Notes: generated by a model not told the origin, from the sequence alone. Counted from the stretch's first letter, positions 42,311 through 50,299 are shown. The stretch: DNA of 64,000 bases from Sphingomonas sp. Y57 (GCF_001015195.1 NZ_LDES01000016.1:1-64000); one strand, 5' to 3'. Numbers and translations: made by a program.

Positions 42311-43404
42311 GCGCTCACCAGCCCCTTGCCGGTGATCATCGGCAGGTCGAACGGCGTCACCACGCCGGGCGGCGCCGCGACGACGACGGGGATGGCGTTG
42401 ACGATGCGCAGCGCGGTCGCGAGCGTGCCGGGGACGGTCGGGTCGGCATAGCCGGGATTGCCGACCTCCAGCACCCAGTCGGGATCGCCGCTGATCTGGA
42501 TGCGATAGCCGCCGCCGATGCCGATCGGCCCCTTCGGCCAGTGCGGCGCGTCCTCGACGCGAAGCCGGGTGACATGTTCGACGACCACGACCGCCTTGCC
42601 CTTGACGATGCCGCGCACCTCGAAGCGGATGCCGGCGGAGCTGCCCTCGGCGATCGTGCCCGCCGGGATCGTGAAGGTCTCGGGCGCGGGATAGAGTTCG
42701 TAATATTCCTCGGTGCGGTCGAGCCTGAGGCCGAGCTGCTCGGCAATCAGCCGCACCACCGATCCCCACATCATGTCGAGCACGCCGGGCCGGGCGATGG
42801 GCGGAACCTCGTCGATGGGCTTCCCGAAGCCGAATTTGCCGGTGATCGCGTCGGGCTTGTCCCAGACGCCATAGCTCATCACCTCGCTGACCCGGATGGT
42901 GTCGATCCGCCGCGTCACGCCCGACAGCGCCAGCGGCAGGATGTCATGCATGAAGCCAGGGTCGAGGCCCGAGGTGAAGCAGGTGGTGCCGCCTTCGCGG
43001 CATGCGGCTTCGAGCCGGCGGACGATCTCCTGGTCGGCGCTGCCCGGATGGACCAGCGGGATGATCGCAGTCGCCACGACGTTGATCCCGGCACGCAGCA
43101 GATCGCACATATGGTCGGCGGCGGCCGACTGGCGGTTGCCGGTCGTTACCCCCTCGCGGCCCGATGTCCCGGCTGCGCAGAAGGAGACGCAATCGGGCTT
43201 CAGCGCGATCAGCGCAGCGCCGTCGTCCGTAGCGAGGATGCCGGTCGGCGCATCGAGGCCGCAGATCTCGGCGGCGTCCTTGCCGACCTTGGCCGGATCG
43301 CTGACCACCAGCCCGACCAGTTCCAGTTCCGGATGGCTGATGATCGAACGGAGCGCATTTTTGCCGACATTGCCTGTGGCCCACTGGCCCACACGGATGG
43401 TCAT
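42307..43404 (-). CDS. Rossmann-fold NAD(P)H-dependent dehydrogenase (diaminopentanoate-dehydrogenase/DapB-like)
   Basis: A 365-residue protein with the start MTIRVGQWATGNVGKNALRS (G-x-x-G-x-x-G dinucleotide site). ELVGLVVSDPAKVGKDAAEI, TSGLDPGFMHDILPLAL and a C-terminal domain containing ADPTVPGTLATALRIVNAIP match the family that includes 2,4-diaminopentanoate dehydrogenase and is annotated as dihydrodipicolinate-reductase-like. Related genes are frequent in steroid and aromatic clusters, but I do not know a proved role. It lies 54 bases downstream of a KstR2-like palindrome and is coupled to the lactonase-like gene, so the two act together. Confidence 0.8.
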   Translation of the reverse strand: MTIRVGQWATGNVGKNALRSIISHPELELVGLVVSDPAKVGKDAAEICGLDAPTGILATDDGAALIALKPDCVSFCAAGTSGREGVTTGNRQSAAADHMCDLLRAGINVVATAIIPLVHPGSADQEIVRRLEAACREGGTTCFTSGLDPGFMHDILPLALSGVTRRIDTIRVSEVMSYGVWDKPDAITGKFGFGKPIDEVPPIARPGVLDMMWGSVVRLIAEQLGLRLDRTEEYYELYPAPETFTIPAGTIAEGSSAGIRFEVRGIVKGKAVVVVEHVTRLRVEDAPHWPKGPIGIGGGYRIQISGDPDWVLEVGNPGYADPTVPGTLATALRIVNAIPVVVAAPPGVVTPFDLPMITGKGLVSA

Positions 43405-43457
43405 GGATTCCCCTCCTCATGGCTGTCTGTGCAGCGACAGAGGAAGACAAGGCTATG

Positions 43458-43477
43458 TAGCAAGCGGTTGGTTGTCA
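43458..43477. promoter_or_regulatory. KstR2-like palindromic operator for the dehydrogenase/lactonase operon
   Basis: TAGCAAGCGGTTGGTTGTCA keeps CAAGCG and GTT-type right half and matches the best palindrome at 11 of 20 positions. It is 53 bases from the gene start at 43404 on the minus strand. Confidence 0.5.
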
Positions 43478-43514
43478 AATGAAGCCGACGAGGTGGGCTG
43501 TTGCCGCATATGAA

Positions 43515-43538
43515 AAGGGCGCCGTCGCCGGCGCCCTT
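43515..43538 (-). terminator. Second of two tandem terminators after the TonB receptor gene
   Basis: AAGGGCGCC and GGCGCCCTT pair around a 6-base loop; read on the minus strand the stem is followed by TTC after CCCTTT. It backs up the first hairpin at 43557-43593. Confidence 0.65.
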
Positions 43539-43552
43539 CCTGTCCCGGTCCG

Positions 43553-43593
43553 AAAACCGGAAGCCTCCAGCTGTTGGACCTGGCGGCTTCCGG
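43553..43593 (-). terminator. Rho-independent terminator after the TonB receptor gene
   Basis: CCGGAAGCC and GGCTTCCGG form a stem 11 bases past the receptor stop. On the minus strand it is followed directly by TTTTCGG. Confidence 0.75.
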
Positions 43594-43604
43594 TCCCCCG
43601 TTCG

Positions 43605-45881
43605 TCAGAAGCTGACCTTGAGATCGAGGCCGTAGCGCCGCGGCGGCGCATAGCTGTTGATCGCGAAGCCCAGCGCGCCGAAATCGATGCCCGAGATGAT
43701 GTTGTGCTTGTTGAAGATGTTGTCGACATAGAAGGACACGTCGACCTTCGTGCTGCCCATCGGCACTTCCGTCAGCCCGACGCGCCCGTCGACCCGGCGG
43801 TTCGCCCCGGACCGGATCGCCCGGTAGAGCGGGTTCCCCGAGAACTGGTTCGCGTGGAAGAAGCGGTTGCTCATGTACGAATAGGCGAGGCGGGCCAGCG
43901 GCCGGCCGAAGCCGATATCGTCGCCCTCATATTGGGCGCTGGCGTTCCCGGTCCACTTCGGCACATAGGGGAATTCGCTCTGGTCAGCCGCGTTGAAGAA
44001 GGTGCCGGGCGCCGCCGGATTGGGGGCGATGAACACCTTATATTTCGCATCGACATAGCCGATGCTGCCCGCCAGGGTCAGGCCCGTGACGGGGACTGCC
44101 TGCAACTCGGCCTCGAAGCCCCGGAACCGGGCCCTCGCGTTCGAGGTGAAGCCGCCGCTGTTGCCGCCCGTGGTGGTGACGAACTGGGTTATCTGCAGGT
44201 TCTTATAGTCGGTATGGAACACCGCCGCGTTCCAGCGCAGGCGCCGATCGAACAGCTCGGTCTTGATGCCGCCTTCCACCGTCTTCGCCTTTTCCGGCAG
44301 GAAGACGAAGTTCTGCGTTGCCGAGGCGCGGGTGTTGAAGCCTCCCGAACGATAACCGGTGCCGTAGCGGGCATAGGTCATCACGGCGTCGGTGAACTTG
44401 TAGGAGACGATGGCATTGAAGGAGGTGTTGTTGAACGTGTTGTCCCCACGGCGCGCGACTGTGCGGATCTGGTTCACCTGCTTCTTGTCCTTGGTGTAGC
44501 GGACGCCGGCGGTCAGTTCGAGCTTGTTGTCGAACGCCGACGGGCTGTAGCTCGCCTGACCGAAGGCAGCGTAGGATTTCGCCTTGAAGTCGAACTCCAG
44601 CACCGAGGAGGTGTTGTTCGCGAGCGTCGGCGAGGTCACGAAGGTCGAGCGCGACGGATTGGTCGTCGAGCCGTCTTCCTTGAAGTAGTAGAGGCCTGCG
44701 ACATATTTGAGGTCGCCGCTATCGCCCAGGATCTGGAATTCCTGCGAGACCTGATCGGTTTCCTCGACCTTGTCGACGCTGAGGAAGGGGTTGACCTCCT
44801 GGATGCCGGCCGTGGTCGGGCCGAACATGCCCGGCGGGCCGTAGAAGCTGCCCAGCGGATCGCCGCGATAGGATCGGAAGCCGGTGATCGACTTCAGTCG
44901 GATCGAGTCGGAAACGCCATATTCCAGCGTCAGCCCGTGGCCCCACACCTTCACATGCTGCCGCTCGTTGACGAAGGTGCCAAGCGTCCCCTTGTAGCTG
45001 GTGCTGACATTGTTCAGGAAGCGGTCGCCATTGGTGACGTTCTGGTAATAGGCGCGAACCGTATTCGACAGGAAGCGGGGTTGCTGTGCCAGCGGCAGGC
45101 CCTGCAGGTCGTTATAGTCGAAGGTATAGGTCGCGCTGAAATCGCCCCATTGGCCCTTCACCTTCGCCCACACCGCGTCGCTGTTCAGGCCACCCGGTGA
45201 CGAAGCCCTGCTGGGCGCGAAGATGTTCTTGGTGAAGCCGTTGTGCTGGAGGTGCTGGTAGGACAGCGTCGCGGCGATACCGCTGTTGCCCAGTTCGCCG
45301 GTGTCGAGGCGGATCGCGCCCTGGCGATCGCTGTAATTGCCGACGCCCAGCTTGATCGCGCCGCCCATCTCCTTCGACGGATCCTTGGTGGTCATGCTGA
45401 TCGCGCCGCCGGTGGTATTGCGGCCGAACAGCGTGCCCTGCGGGCCGCGCAGAACTTCGACCCGCTGCAGGTCGACCAGTGCGAAGTTCGCCGCATTGCT
45501 GCGGCCCACATAGATGCCGTCGATGTAGATGCCGACCGGGGAGTCGACGGTCAGGAGCGGCTCCTGCGTGCCGATGCCGCGAATGAAGGCGGTGTTGCCG
45601 CCCAGGAAGCCCGACTGTTGCTGAACCGAGACGTTGGGCACCATGGTGGTGATGCGATCGATCTGGGTGACGTTGGCGCGTTCGAGCATCTTCTCGGACA
45701 CCGCCGACACCGAAACGGGGGTCGTCTGCAGATTCTCGGCCTGGCGCCGGGCCGTCACAACGATTTCCTCGAGGCCCGCGCGATCGTCGGCAGCCTGAGG
45801 TGCGGTCTGTGCCGATGCGCCGCTCGTCAACGCCGCCAGCGAAACGCCGGCCATAACGCTCAAGATGGTCTTGCGTGTCAT
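43605..45881 (-). CDS. TonB-dependent outer-membrane receptor
   Basis: A 758-residue receptor. The ATG at 45881 follows GAGAGGGG and opens a signal peptide (MTRKTILSVMAGVSLAALTS, cut near ASAQ); 14 further codons upstream are open but would push the signal inward. A TonB box EEIVVTARRQ, plug motifs AFIRGIGTQEP, LVDLQRVEVLRGPQ and TTGGAISMTTKD, and a barrel ending GLDLKVSF follow. It is a close paralogue of the receptor at 23133. Two KstR2-like palindromes (45931 and 46019) precede it, and tandem terminators follow, so it forms a single-gene unit in the same regulon. Substrate unknown, probably the growth substrate itself. Confidence 0.9.
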   Translation of the reverse strand: MTRKTILSVMAGVSLAALTSGASAQTAPQAADDRAGLEEIVVTARRQAENLQTTPVSVSAVSEKMLERANVTQIDRITTMVPNVSVQQQSGFLGGNTAFIRGIGTQEPLLTVDSPVGIYIDGIYVGRSNAANFALVDLQRVEVLRGPQGTLFGRNTTGGAISMTTKDPSKEMGGAIKLGVGNYSDRQGAIRLDTGELGNSGIAATLSYQHLQHNGFTKNIFAPSRASSPGGLNSDAVWAKVKGQWGDFSATYTFDYNDLQGLPLAQQPRFLSNTVRAYYQNVTNGDRFLNNVSTSYKGTLGTFVNERQHVKVWGHGLTLEYGVSDSIRLKSITGFRSYRGDPLGSFYGPPGMFGPTTAGIQEVNPFLSVDKVEETDQVSQEFQILGDSGDLKYVAGLYYFKEDGSTTNPSRSTFVTSPTLANNTSSVLEFDFKAKSYAAFGQASYSPSAFDNKLELTAGVRYTKDKKQVNQIRTVARRGDNTFNNTSFNAIVSYKFTDAVMTYARYGTGYRSGGFNTRASATQNFVFLPEKAKTVEGGIKTELFDRRLRWNAAVFHTDYKNLQITQFVTTTGGNSGGFTSNARARFRGFEAELQAVPVTGLTLAGSIGYVDAKYKVFIAPNPAAPGTFFNAADQSEFPYVPKWTGNASAQYEGDDIGFGRPLARLAYSYMSNRFFHANQFSGNPLYRAIRSGANRRVDGRVGLTEVPMGSTKVDVSFYVDNIFNKHNIISGIDFGALGFAINSYAPPRRYGLDLKVSF

Positions 45882-45930
45882 TCCTCTACCCCTCTCCCAG
45901 GATTCTTTGCTTATGACGTCCAATTTCGTT

Positions 45931-45950
45931 CACCAAGTGATTGCTTGTTA
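45931..45950. promoter_or_regulatory. KstR2-like palindromic operator, proximal copy for the TonB receptor
   Basis: CACCAAGTGATTGCTTGTTA matches the best palindrome at 15 of 20 positions. It lies 49 bases upstream of the receptor start. Confidence 0.6.
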
Positions 45951-46018
45951 TTCGAAATGAGTCAAGGTCCCCCTGAAAATACGAATGGAAATGCCGGATC
46001 GTTTTGGTGTGGCGCGAT

Positions 46019-46038
46019 AATAGAGCGATCGCTTGGTT
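46019..46038. promoter_or_regulatory. KstR2-like palindromic operator, distal copy for the TonB receptor
   Basis: AATAGAGCGATCGCTTGGTT has a perfect right half and a 7/10 left half. Its last two bases lie inside the stop codon of the upstream LLM gene. The spacing to the proximal site, 88 bases centre to centre, is about eight helical turns, so both sites could sit on the same face. Confidence 0.65.
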
Positions 46039-47215
46039 ATGGGGCGGTGGCCGCGCCGTATTTCTCCGCCTCGCTCGGGCCGCCGCGGTGGTTCCGGTAG
46101 GCGGGTATGACATGCTCGCCGATGAGCCGGATCGTTTCCATGATGTCCGCGTGGGCTATTCCGCCCATCTGGAAAAGGAACAATATTTCGTCGGCGCCCG
46201 CCTCGGCGAGGCGCCGGACGTGGCGCAGACAGTCCTCGGCATTGCCATAGGCATCGTCGGCCACGTCATGGATCGTCTCGCGCGGCGACGATTCGATCCG
46301 CTCGTCCGAGATATAGGCGACGACATTGGCCTTGCGCTCGGCCAGCGCCGCGGCGTTCTCGTCGGCGGTAAGGTCCTCGGCACTCGGGCGCGGACCGCCC
46401 TGATACCAGTGCACCAGGGATTCGACGAAGAAGCGCTGCCCGCGCAGGCCGACCCGCCGGGCCCGCTCCCGATCCTCCAGCACGATCGTCGGGCAGAGGG
46501 CGGCGAGGTGCTCGATCGGGCGGAAGCCGACCTGTTTCGCGGGATCGCGCCGGGCATAGGCCTCGCGGTAGACCGCGCTCTTGCGCGCGACCTCGGCGGG
46601 GCCGCTGAAGGCGAGCACCAGCGCGCCGATGCCGCGTTCGCCCGCGGTGAGCAGCGCATCGTCCTTGGTGCAGGCCATGTAGATCGGCGGATGCGGCGTC
46701 TGCCATGGCTTGGGATGGATCTCGCGCGGGGGTATCTTCACATAGGTGCCGTCGTGCGAGACGACCTCCTCGGTCATGATCCGCGGAATCAGGTACATCG
46801 ACTCGGTGATCATCGGCGGCAGGTCGGCCAGATCGTAACCGAAGGTCCCCGCCTCCTGCTGGGTGCCGCCCTTGCCCATGCCGAAATGGACGCGGCCGCG
46901 CGACAATATGTCGAGCGTCGCGATCCGCTCGGCCACCTTGACCGGATGGTTCATCGCCGGCGGCAGGCAGACGACGCCATGGCCGATGCCAAGCCGCGTC
47001 GTCCGCCCCGCCAGATAGGCCAGGAAGGTCTCGGGGGCGGACATGTGCGCATATTGGGTGAGCGCGGTATGCTCGACCGCCCATACGGTGTCGAAGCCGA
47101 GCCGCTCCGCGAGCAATGCCTGTTCGACGATCTCGTGGAAGACCCGCGCCTCGTTCTCGCGCGAGGTGTCCACCATCTGCGCTTCATAGATGATAGAGAA
47201 TTTCATCACCCGCAT
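46037..47215 (-). CDS. LLM-class flavin-dependent oxidoreductase
   Basis: A 392-residue luciferase-family protein. Landmarks are MKFSIIYEAQMVDTSREN, GFDTVWAVEHTALTQYAHM, RLGIGHGVVCLPPAMNHPVK, GRVHFGMGKGGTQQEAG and PHPPIYMACTKDD, and the C-terminal FQMGGIAHADIMETIRLI, which matches the LLM protein encoded at 3984. The ATG at 47206 (fourth codon) is an alternative start. Likely a monooxygenase for a ketone or aldehyde intermediate, with FMNH2 from an unlinked reductase. It follows the LuxR gene in the same direction across a 75-base gap that contains an 18-base palindrome, so the LuxR protein may control it. Confidence 0.85.
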   Translation of the reverse strand: MRVMKFSIIYEAQMVDTSRENEARVFHEIVEQALLAERLGFDTVWAVEHTALTQYAHMSAPETFLAYLAGRTTRLGIGHGVVCLPPAMNHPVKVAERIATLDILSRGRVHFGMGKGGTQQEAGTFGYDLADLPPMITESMYLIPRIMTEEVVSHDGTYVKIPPREIHPKPWQTPHPPIYMACTKDDALLTAGERGIGALVLAFSGPAEVARKSAVYREAYARRDPAKQVGFRPIEHLAALCPTIVLEDRERARRVGLRGQRFFVESLVHWYQGGPRPSAEDLTADENAAALAERKANVVAYISDERIESSPRETIHDVADDAYGNAEDCLRHVRRLAEAGADEILFLFQMGGIAHADIMETIRLIGEHVIPAYRNHRGGPSEAEKYGAATAP

Positions 47216-47267
47216 CCTGCCTGTCCGAAGTTCGGCGGCCTTTGTCGGCGCATCGAGGCCGGCGCGC

Positions 47268-47285
47268 CTCGTCCAGTTGGACGAG
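47268..47285. promoter_or_regulatory. 18-base palindrome between the LuxR and LLM genes
   Basis: CTCGTCCAGTTGGACGAG is an inverted repeat of two 8-base arms with a 2-base centre. It is six bases after the LuxR stop and about 52 bases upstream of the LLM start. It may be a LuxR-type operator or a weak hairpin. A loop of two bases argues against an RNA terminator. Confidence 0.45.
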
Positions 47286-47290
47286 AAGGA

Positions 47291-48439
47291 CTAGCGCCGC
47301 GCGTGGCGGCGATGGCCGGCGGGCGGTTGCTCGGCGGGGACCAGTGTCTGGACGAGGGCGAGCAGTTCGGCCTGGCGCGTTGTGCCCGTCTTGGCGAAGA
47401 TCGCGCGGAGATGCGCGCGGGCCGTGTTGTAGGTGATGCCGAGCCGCGAGGCCGCTTCGCGCAGCGTCTCGCCATTGGCCATCGCGGCAGTGACGGCCGC
47501 CTCGGCGAGGGTGATCGACAGGGGCCCGCGCAGCGCCGCGGCGTCGAAGCGCGAACGGCGCGACGGATCGCGTACCCGCAGCAGCAGCAGGTCGCGATCC
47601 GACGTCCAGACCGGCATCGCCGGCCGGATCGGGCGCACGGCGACGGCGATCGGCGCATCATCCCCGGCCGGCTCGACCAGCAGCGTGCAGCCGGTCTCGT
47701 CCTTTCCATCTGTCGGGACCGCTTCGAGATAGGCGCCCAGCTGGCTGTCGGCGGCTGCGGTCGACAGGCGCAAGCGGGTGTTGGACGCGCTTAGCCCCGC
47801 GCGGCGTGCGATCAGCTCGTCGGCGATGCCGTCGCTGACCATGATCCGGCGATCGCGGTCGATCACCAATGTCCCCTGTCCGCTCGCTGCCAGCGCTTCG
47901 CGCAGGATCGTGCATTCGACATCCCGGCGCATCGTCAGGGCCAGTCCTCGCAGCGCGATCGCAAGGTGCGGGACCATCGCCTCCATCCGCGCCCGTTCTC
48001 TTGCGCGGAAATCGGGCAGGCCGAGCAGCCGCGCGACCCTGATCCGTGCGACAAGGCCGGGCGCGGGGGTTATGTCGACGCCCAATATCTGGCTGCCGAC
48101 CGTGTCCGACAGATAGGCGCGGATGGCGCGGACGTCGCGCGCCGCGCGCCGGCTCAGGAACTCGCCGAAGGATACCACCCGCGTCTGCGGCAGGCCGACG
48201 AAGGGATCGGTAGCGAAATGGCGGTCGACATAGAGCGCGGCGCGGTGGCGATCGCTGCCCGGGGACAATATCTCGCGCGGCCGGTCCTCGCCTGCGCGGG
48301 TAAGCAGCAGTACCGCGCGGCTCGCTCCCATATGGTCGGCGAAGGCAAGCAGGAAGCGGTTCCATGCGGCGACGTCGGCGACGCCGGCATACAGCGCCTC
48401 GAGCAGCCTCGCGGGCGGCGTTTCGTCGCTTGCGGCCAT
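47291..48439 (-). CDS. LuxR-family transcriptional regulator with a large sensor region
   Basis: A 382-residue protein. The ATG at 48439, right after GGAGGGGAGAG, is chosen over an ATG seven codons upstream. The C-terminal 60 residues carry the helix-turn-helix (LAEAAVTAAMANGETLREAA, then SRLGITYNTARAHLRAIFAKTG). Residues 1-300 contain no autoinducer-domain signature but have ASGQGTLVIDRDRRIMVSDG, like a PAS-type sensor. It should bind a small molecule, perhaps an intermediate, and activate the LLM gene downstream. It is divergent from ipdA, so it may affect that promoter too. The target is not proved. Confidence 0.85.
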   Translation of the reverse strand: MAASDETPPARLLEALYAGVADVAAWNRFLLAFADHMGASRAVLLLTRAGEDRPREILSPGSDRHRAALYVDRHFATDPFVGLPQTRVVSFGEFLSRRAARDVRAIRAYLSDTVGSQILGVDITPAPGLVARIRVARLLGLPDFRARERARMEAMVPHLAIALRGLALTMRRDVECTILREALAASGQGTLVIDRDRRIMVSDGIADELIARRAGLSASNTRLRLSTAAADSQLGAYLEAVPTDGKDETGCTLLVEPAGDDAPIAVAVRPIRPAMPVWTSDRDLLLLRVRDPSRRSRFDAAALRGPLSITLAEAAVTAAMANGETLREAASRLGITYNTARAHLRAIFAKTGTTRQAELLALVQTLVPAEQPPAGHRRHARR

Positions 48440-48565
48440 GGCTCTCCCCTCCCGGCGCATCGCTGATTCGGTCAGGCTATCAAGCGGATGTCCGGGTCGC
48501 AATAGCTCACAAGCCGTGGCCGCTATACTTGGGATATTATCCCGAATATCGGCTCCGATGTTGAC

Positions 48566-48585
48566 AACCAAGCGATCGCTTAGCA
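48566..48585. promoter_or_regulatory. KstR2-like palindromic operator overlapping the ipdA promoter
   Basis: AACCAAGCGATCGCTTAGCA has a perfect left half and matches at 17 of 20 positions. The last A of a sigma-70-like TTGACA hexamer (48561-48566) overlaps its first base. The ipdA ATG is 25 bases beyond its end, so a bound repressor would occlude RNA polymerase. No good -10 hexamer is obvious. Confidence 0.75.
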
Positions 48586-48610
48586 AGGCGTTTGGGCAGA
48601 GGAGAGAGAC

Positions 48611-49495
48611 ATGACGACTACGTTCGACAAGCGAATGTCGATCGATGACATCATCGCCAGCCTGTCCGACGGGATGACCATCGGCATCGGCGGCTGGGCG
48701 ACCCGGCGCAAGCCGATGGCGTTGGTCCGGGCGCTGGCCCGGTCCAATCTGAAGGATCTGACCATCATATCCTATGGTGGGCCCGACGTGGGCGTGCTCG
48801 CCGCCGCCGGCAAGATCGCGAAGCTCGCCTTCGCCTTCGTCTCGCTCGATCACATTCCGATCGAGCCCCATTTCAAGAAGGCGCGCCAGGCCGGCATGAA
48901 GGTCTGGGAGATGGACGAGGGCATGCTCCACTGGGGCCTGCGCGCTGCCGCGATGCACCTGCCTTTCCTGCCGACGCGCTGCGGCATGGCGACATCGGTC
49001 GCAGAGCATCCCGACCTTCGCACGATCCGCAGCCCTTATGAGGATGGGGAGGAGCTGATCGCGATGCCGGCGATCCGGCTCGACGCGGCGCTGCTCCATG
49101 TCCACCGTTCGGACGAGCGGGGCAATGCGTTGATCCTGTCGCCGGATCCCTTCTTCGACGAGCTGATGGCGCGCGCTGCCGACCGGGTGTTCCTGAGCGC
49201 CGAGCGCATCGTCCCGACCGAGGAGCTGGGCCTGCCCGGCAATGCCCGTTTCCACCCCTTCGAGCGCGCGGTCGTCACCGGCGTCGCGGAGGCGCCGTTC
49301 GGCGCGCACCCGACCAGCGCCGCCCCCGATTACGAGATCGATATGAAGCATCTTCGCCATTATGTCGCGTCGGCCGAGAGTGACGACGCATGGAACGCCT
49401 ATCGCGCCGCCCATGTCGACGTCGACCAGGCCGCCTATGTCGCATCCGTCGGCGGTGCCGACGCGATCCTCGCCGCGCCCAGGCCGGTGTACTGA
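48611..49495 (+). CDS. ipdA: CoA-transferase-like ring-opening hydrolase, alpha subunit (IpdA type)
   Basis: A 294-residue alpha subunit of the class I CoA-transferase fold. The beginning MTIGIGGWATRRKPMALVRA, TIISYGGPDVGVLAAAGK, the conserved EMDEGMLHWGLRAAAM and LIAMPAIRLDAALLHVHRSD, and AAPDYEIDMKHLRHY closely follow the mycobacterial IpdA I remember. IpdAB hydrolyses a beta-keto cyclohexenone-CoA, opening the last steroid ring (ring C), and is not a CoA transferase. The EMDEGM glutamate is where the catalytic residue is reported. ipdB follows two bases later. A KstR2-like operator covers the promoter. Strong assignment of the family; the exact substrate is inferred to be steroid-like but could differ. 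Confidence 0.9.
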   Translation: MTTTFDKRMSIDDIIASLSDGMTIGIGGWATRRKPMALVRALARSNLKDLTIISYGGPDVGVLAAAGKIAKLAFAFVSLDHIPIEPHFKKARQAGMKVWEMDEGMLHWGLRAAAMHLPFLPTRCGMATSVAEHPDLRTIRSPYEDGEELIAMPAIRLDAALLHVHRSDERGNALILSPDPFFDELMARAADRVFLSAERIVPTEELGLPGNARFHPFERAVVTGVAEAPFGAHPTSAAPDYEIDMKHLRHYVASAESDDAWNAYRAAHVDVDQAAYVASVGGADAILAAPRPVY

Positions 49496-49497
49496 CC

Positions 49498-50292
49498 ATG
49501 GCGAAGTATACGCTCACGGAGCTGATCATCGCCCGCGCCGCCAAGGCCTGGGCCGACGATCCTGAATGGCTGGCCACAGGCATCACCCCGGTACCGCGCA
49601 TCGCGGCCGGCCTCGCCAAGACGCTCTACAATCCGCGCCTGATGATCACCGACGGCGAGAACTGGTTCGCGCGCGATCCGGTGCCGCTCGGCCCGCGCGA
49701 CGGCTATGAACCGGTGATCGAGGGCTGGGCGCCCTATCTGCGCACCTTCGACAATCTCTGGAACGGCCGCCGCCACGCGATGGTCGCCCCGGTCCAGATC
49801 GACCGCTACGGCCAGACCAACATCAGCGTGATCGGCGATCATGACCAGCCGAAGGCGGCGCTCCTCGGAGCGCGCGGCTTCCCCGGCAATTCGATCCACC
49901 ATCCGAACAGCTTCTTCTTCCCCGCGCACAACAAGCGCGCCTTCGTCGAGGGGGAGGTCGATTATGTCTGCATGGCCGGCTACAACCCGGCGCGCTGGAC
50001 GGGCGGGCGCAAGCCGTTCAAGCTCGAGCTGCGGCTGATCCTCACCAATTTGTGCGTGATGGACTTCGGCGGGCCCGACCATGCGATCCGGCTGGTTTCG
50101 CTCCACCCGGGCGTGAGCTTCGAGGAGGTGCAGGACAATACCGGCTTCCCGATCCACCGCGACGGCGGCGAGACACCCGAGACGCCGGCTCCGACCGATG
50201 AGGAACTGGCGGTGATCGCGCAGCTCGATCCGCACAATGTCCGGGCCACGATCATCAAGGGGAACCCGCCGGGCCGCCCCGAATGGGGGTGA
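49498..50292 (+). CDS. ipdB: CoA-transferase-like ring-opening hydrolase, beta subunit (IpdB type)
   Basis: A 264-residue beta subunit with MITDGENWFARDPVPLG, IEGWAPYLRTFDNLWNGRRH, MVAPVQIDRYGQTNISVIGD, RGFPGNSIHHPNSFFFPAHN, and NLCVMDFGGPDHAIRLVSLH, each matching the IpdB family order. It joins IpdA to form the hydrolase that opens the cyclohexenone CoA ring in the terminal stage of steroid-nucleus breakdown. It starts two bases after ipdA, so the subunits are made in equal amounts. A 15-base-stem hairpin follows eight bases after its stop and separates it from a convergent CoA ligase. Confidence 0.9.
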   Translation: MAKYTLTELIIARAAKAWADDPEWLATGITPVPRIAAGLAKTLYNPRLMITDGENWFARDPVPLGPRDGYEPVIEGWAPYLRTFDNLWNGRRHAMVAPVQIDRYGQTNISVIGDHDQPKAALLGARGFPGNSIHHPNSFFFPAHNKRAFVEGEVDYVCMAGYNPARWTGGRKPFKLELRLILTNLCVMDFGGPDHAIRLVSLHPGVSFEEVQDNTGFPIHRDGGETPETPAPTDEELAVIAQLDPHNVRATIIKGNPPGRPEWG

Positions 50293-50299
50293 GTCGAGG

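Noticed and set aside
43479-45200. Long plus-strand frame opposite the second TonB receptor gene
   Set aside because: Same reasoning; the frame also runs through the terminator hairpins that follow the receptor gene.
47291-49414. A 707-codon minus-strand frame including the LuxR gene
   Set aside because: The upstream part covers ipdA in antisense, and the ATG at 48439 has an excellent ribosome site and gives a normal regulator.
48611-50292. Ordinary acetate or 3-oxoacid CoA-transferase for the pair at 48.6-50.3 kb
   Set aside because: The EMDEGML and NISVIGD type motifs follow IpdA and IpdB, not the SENG-type glutamate motif of true transferases.
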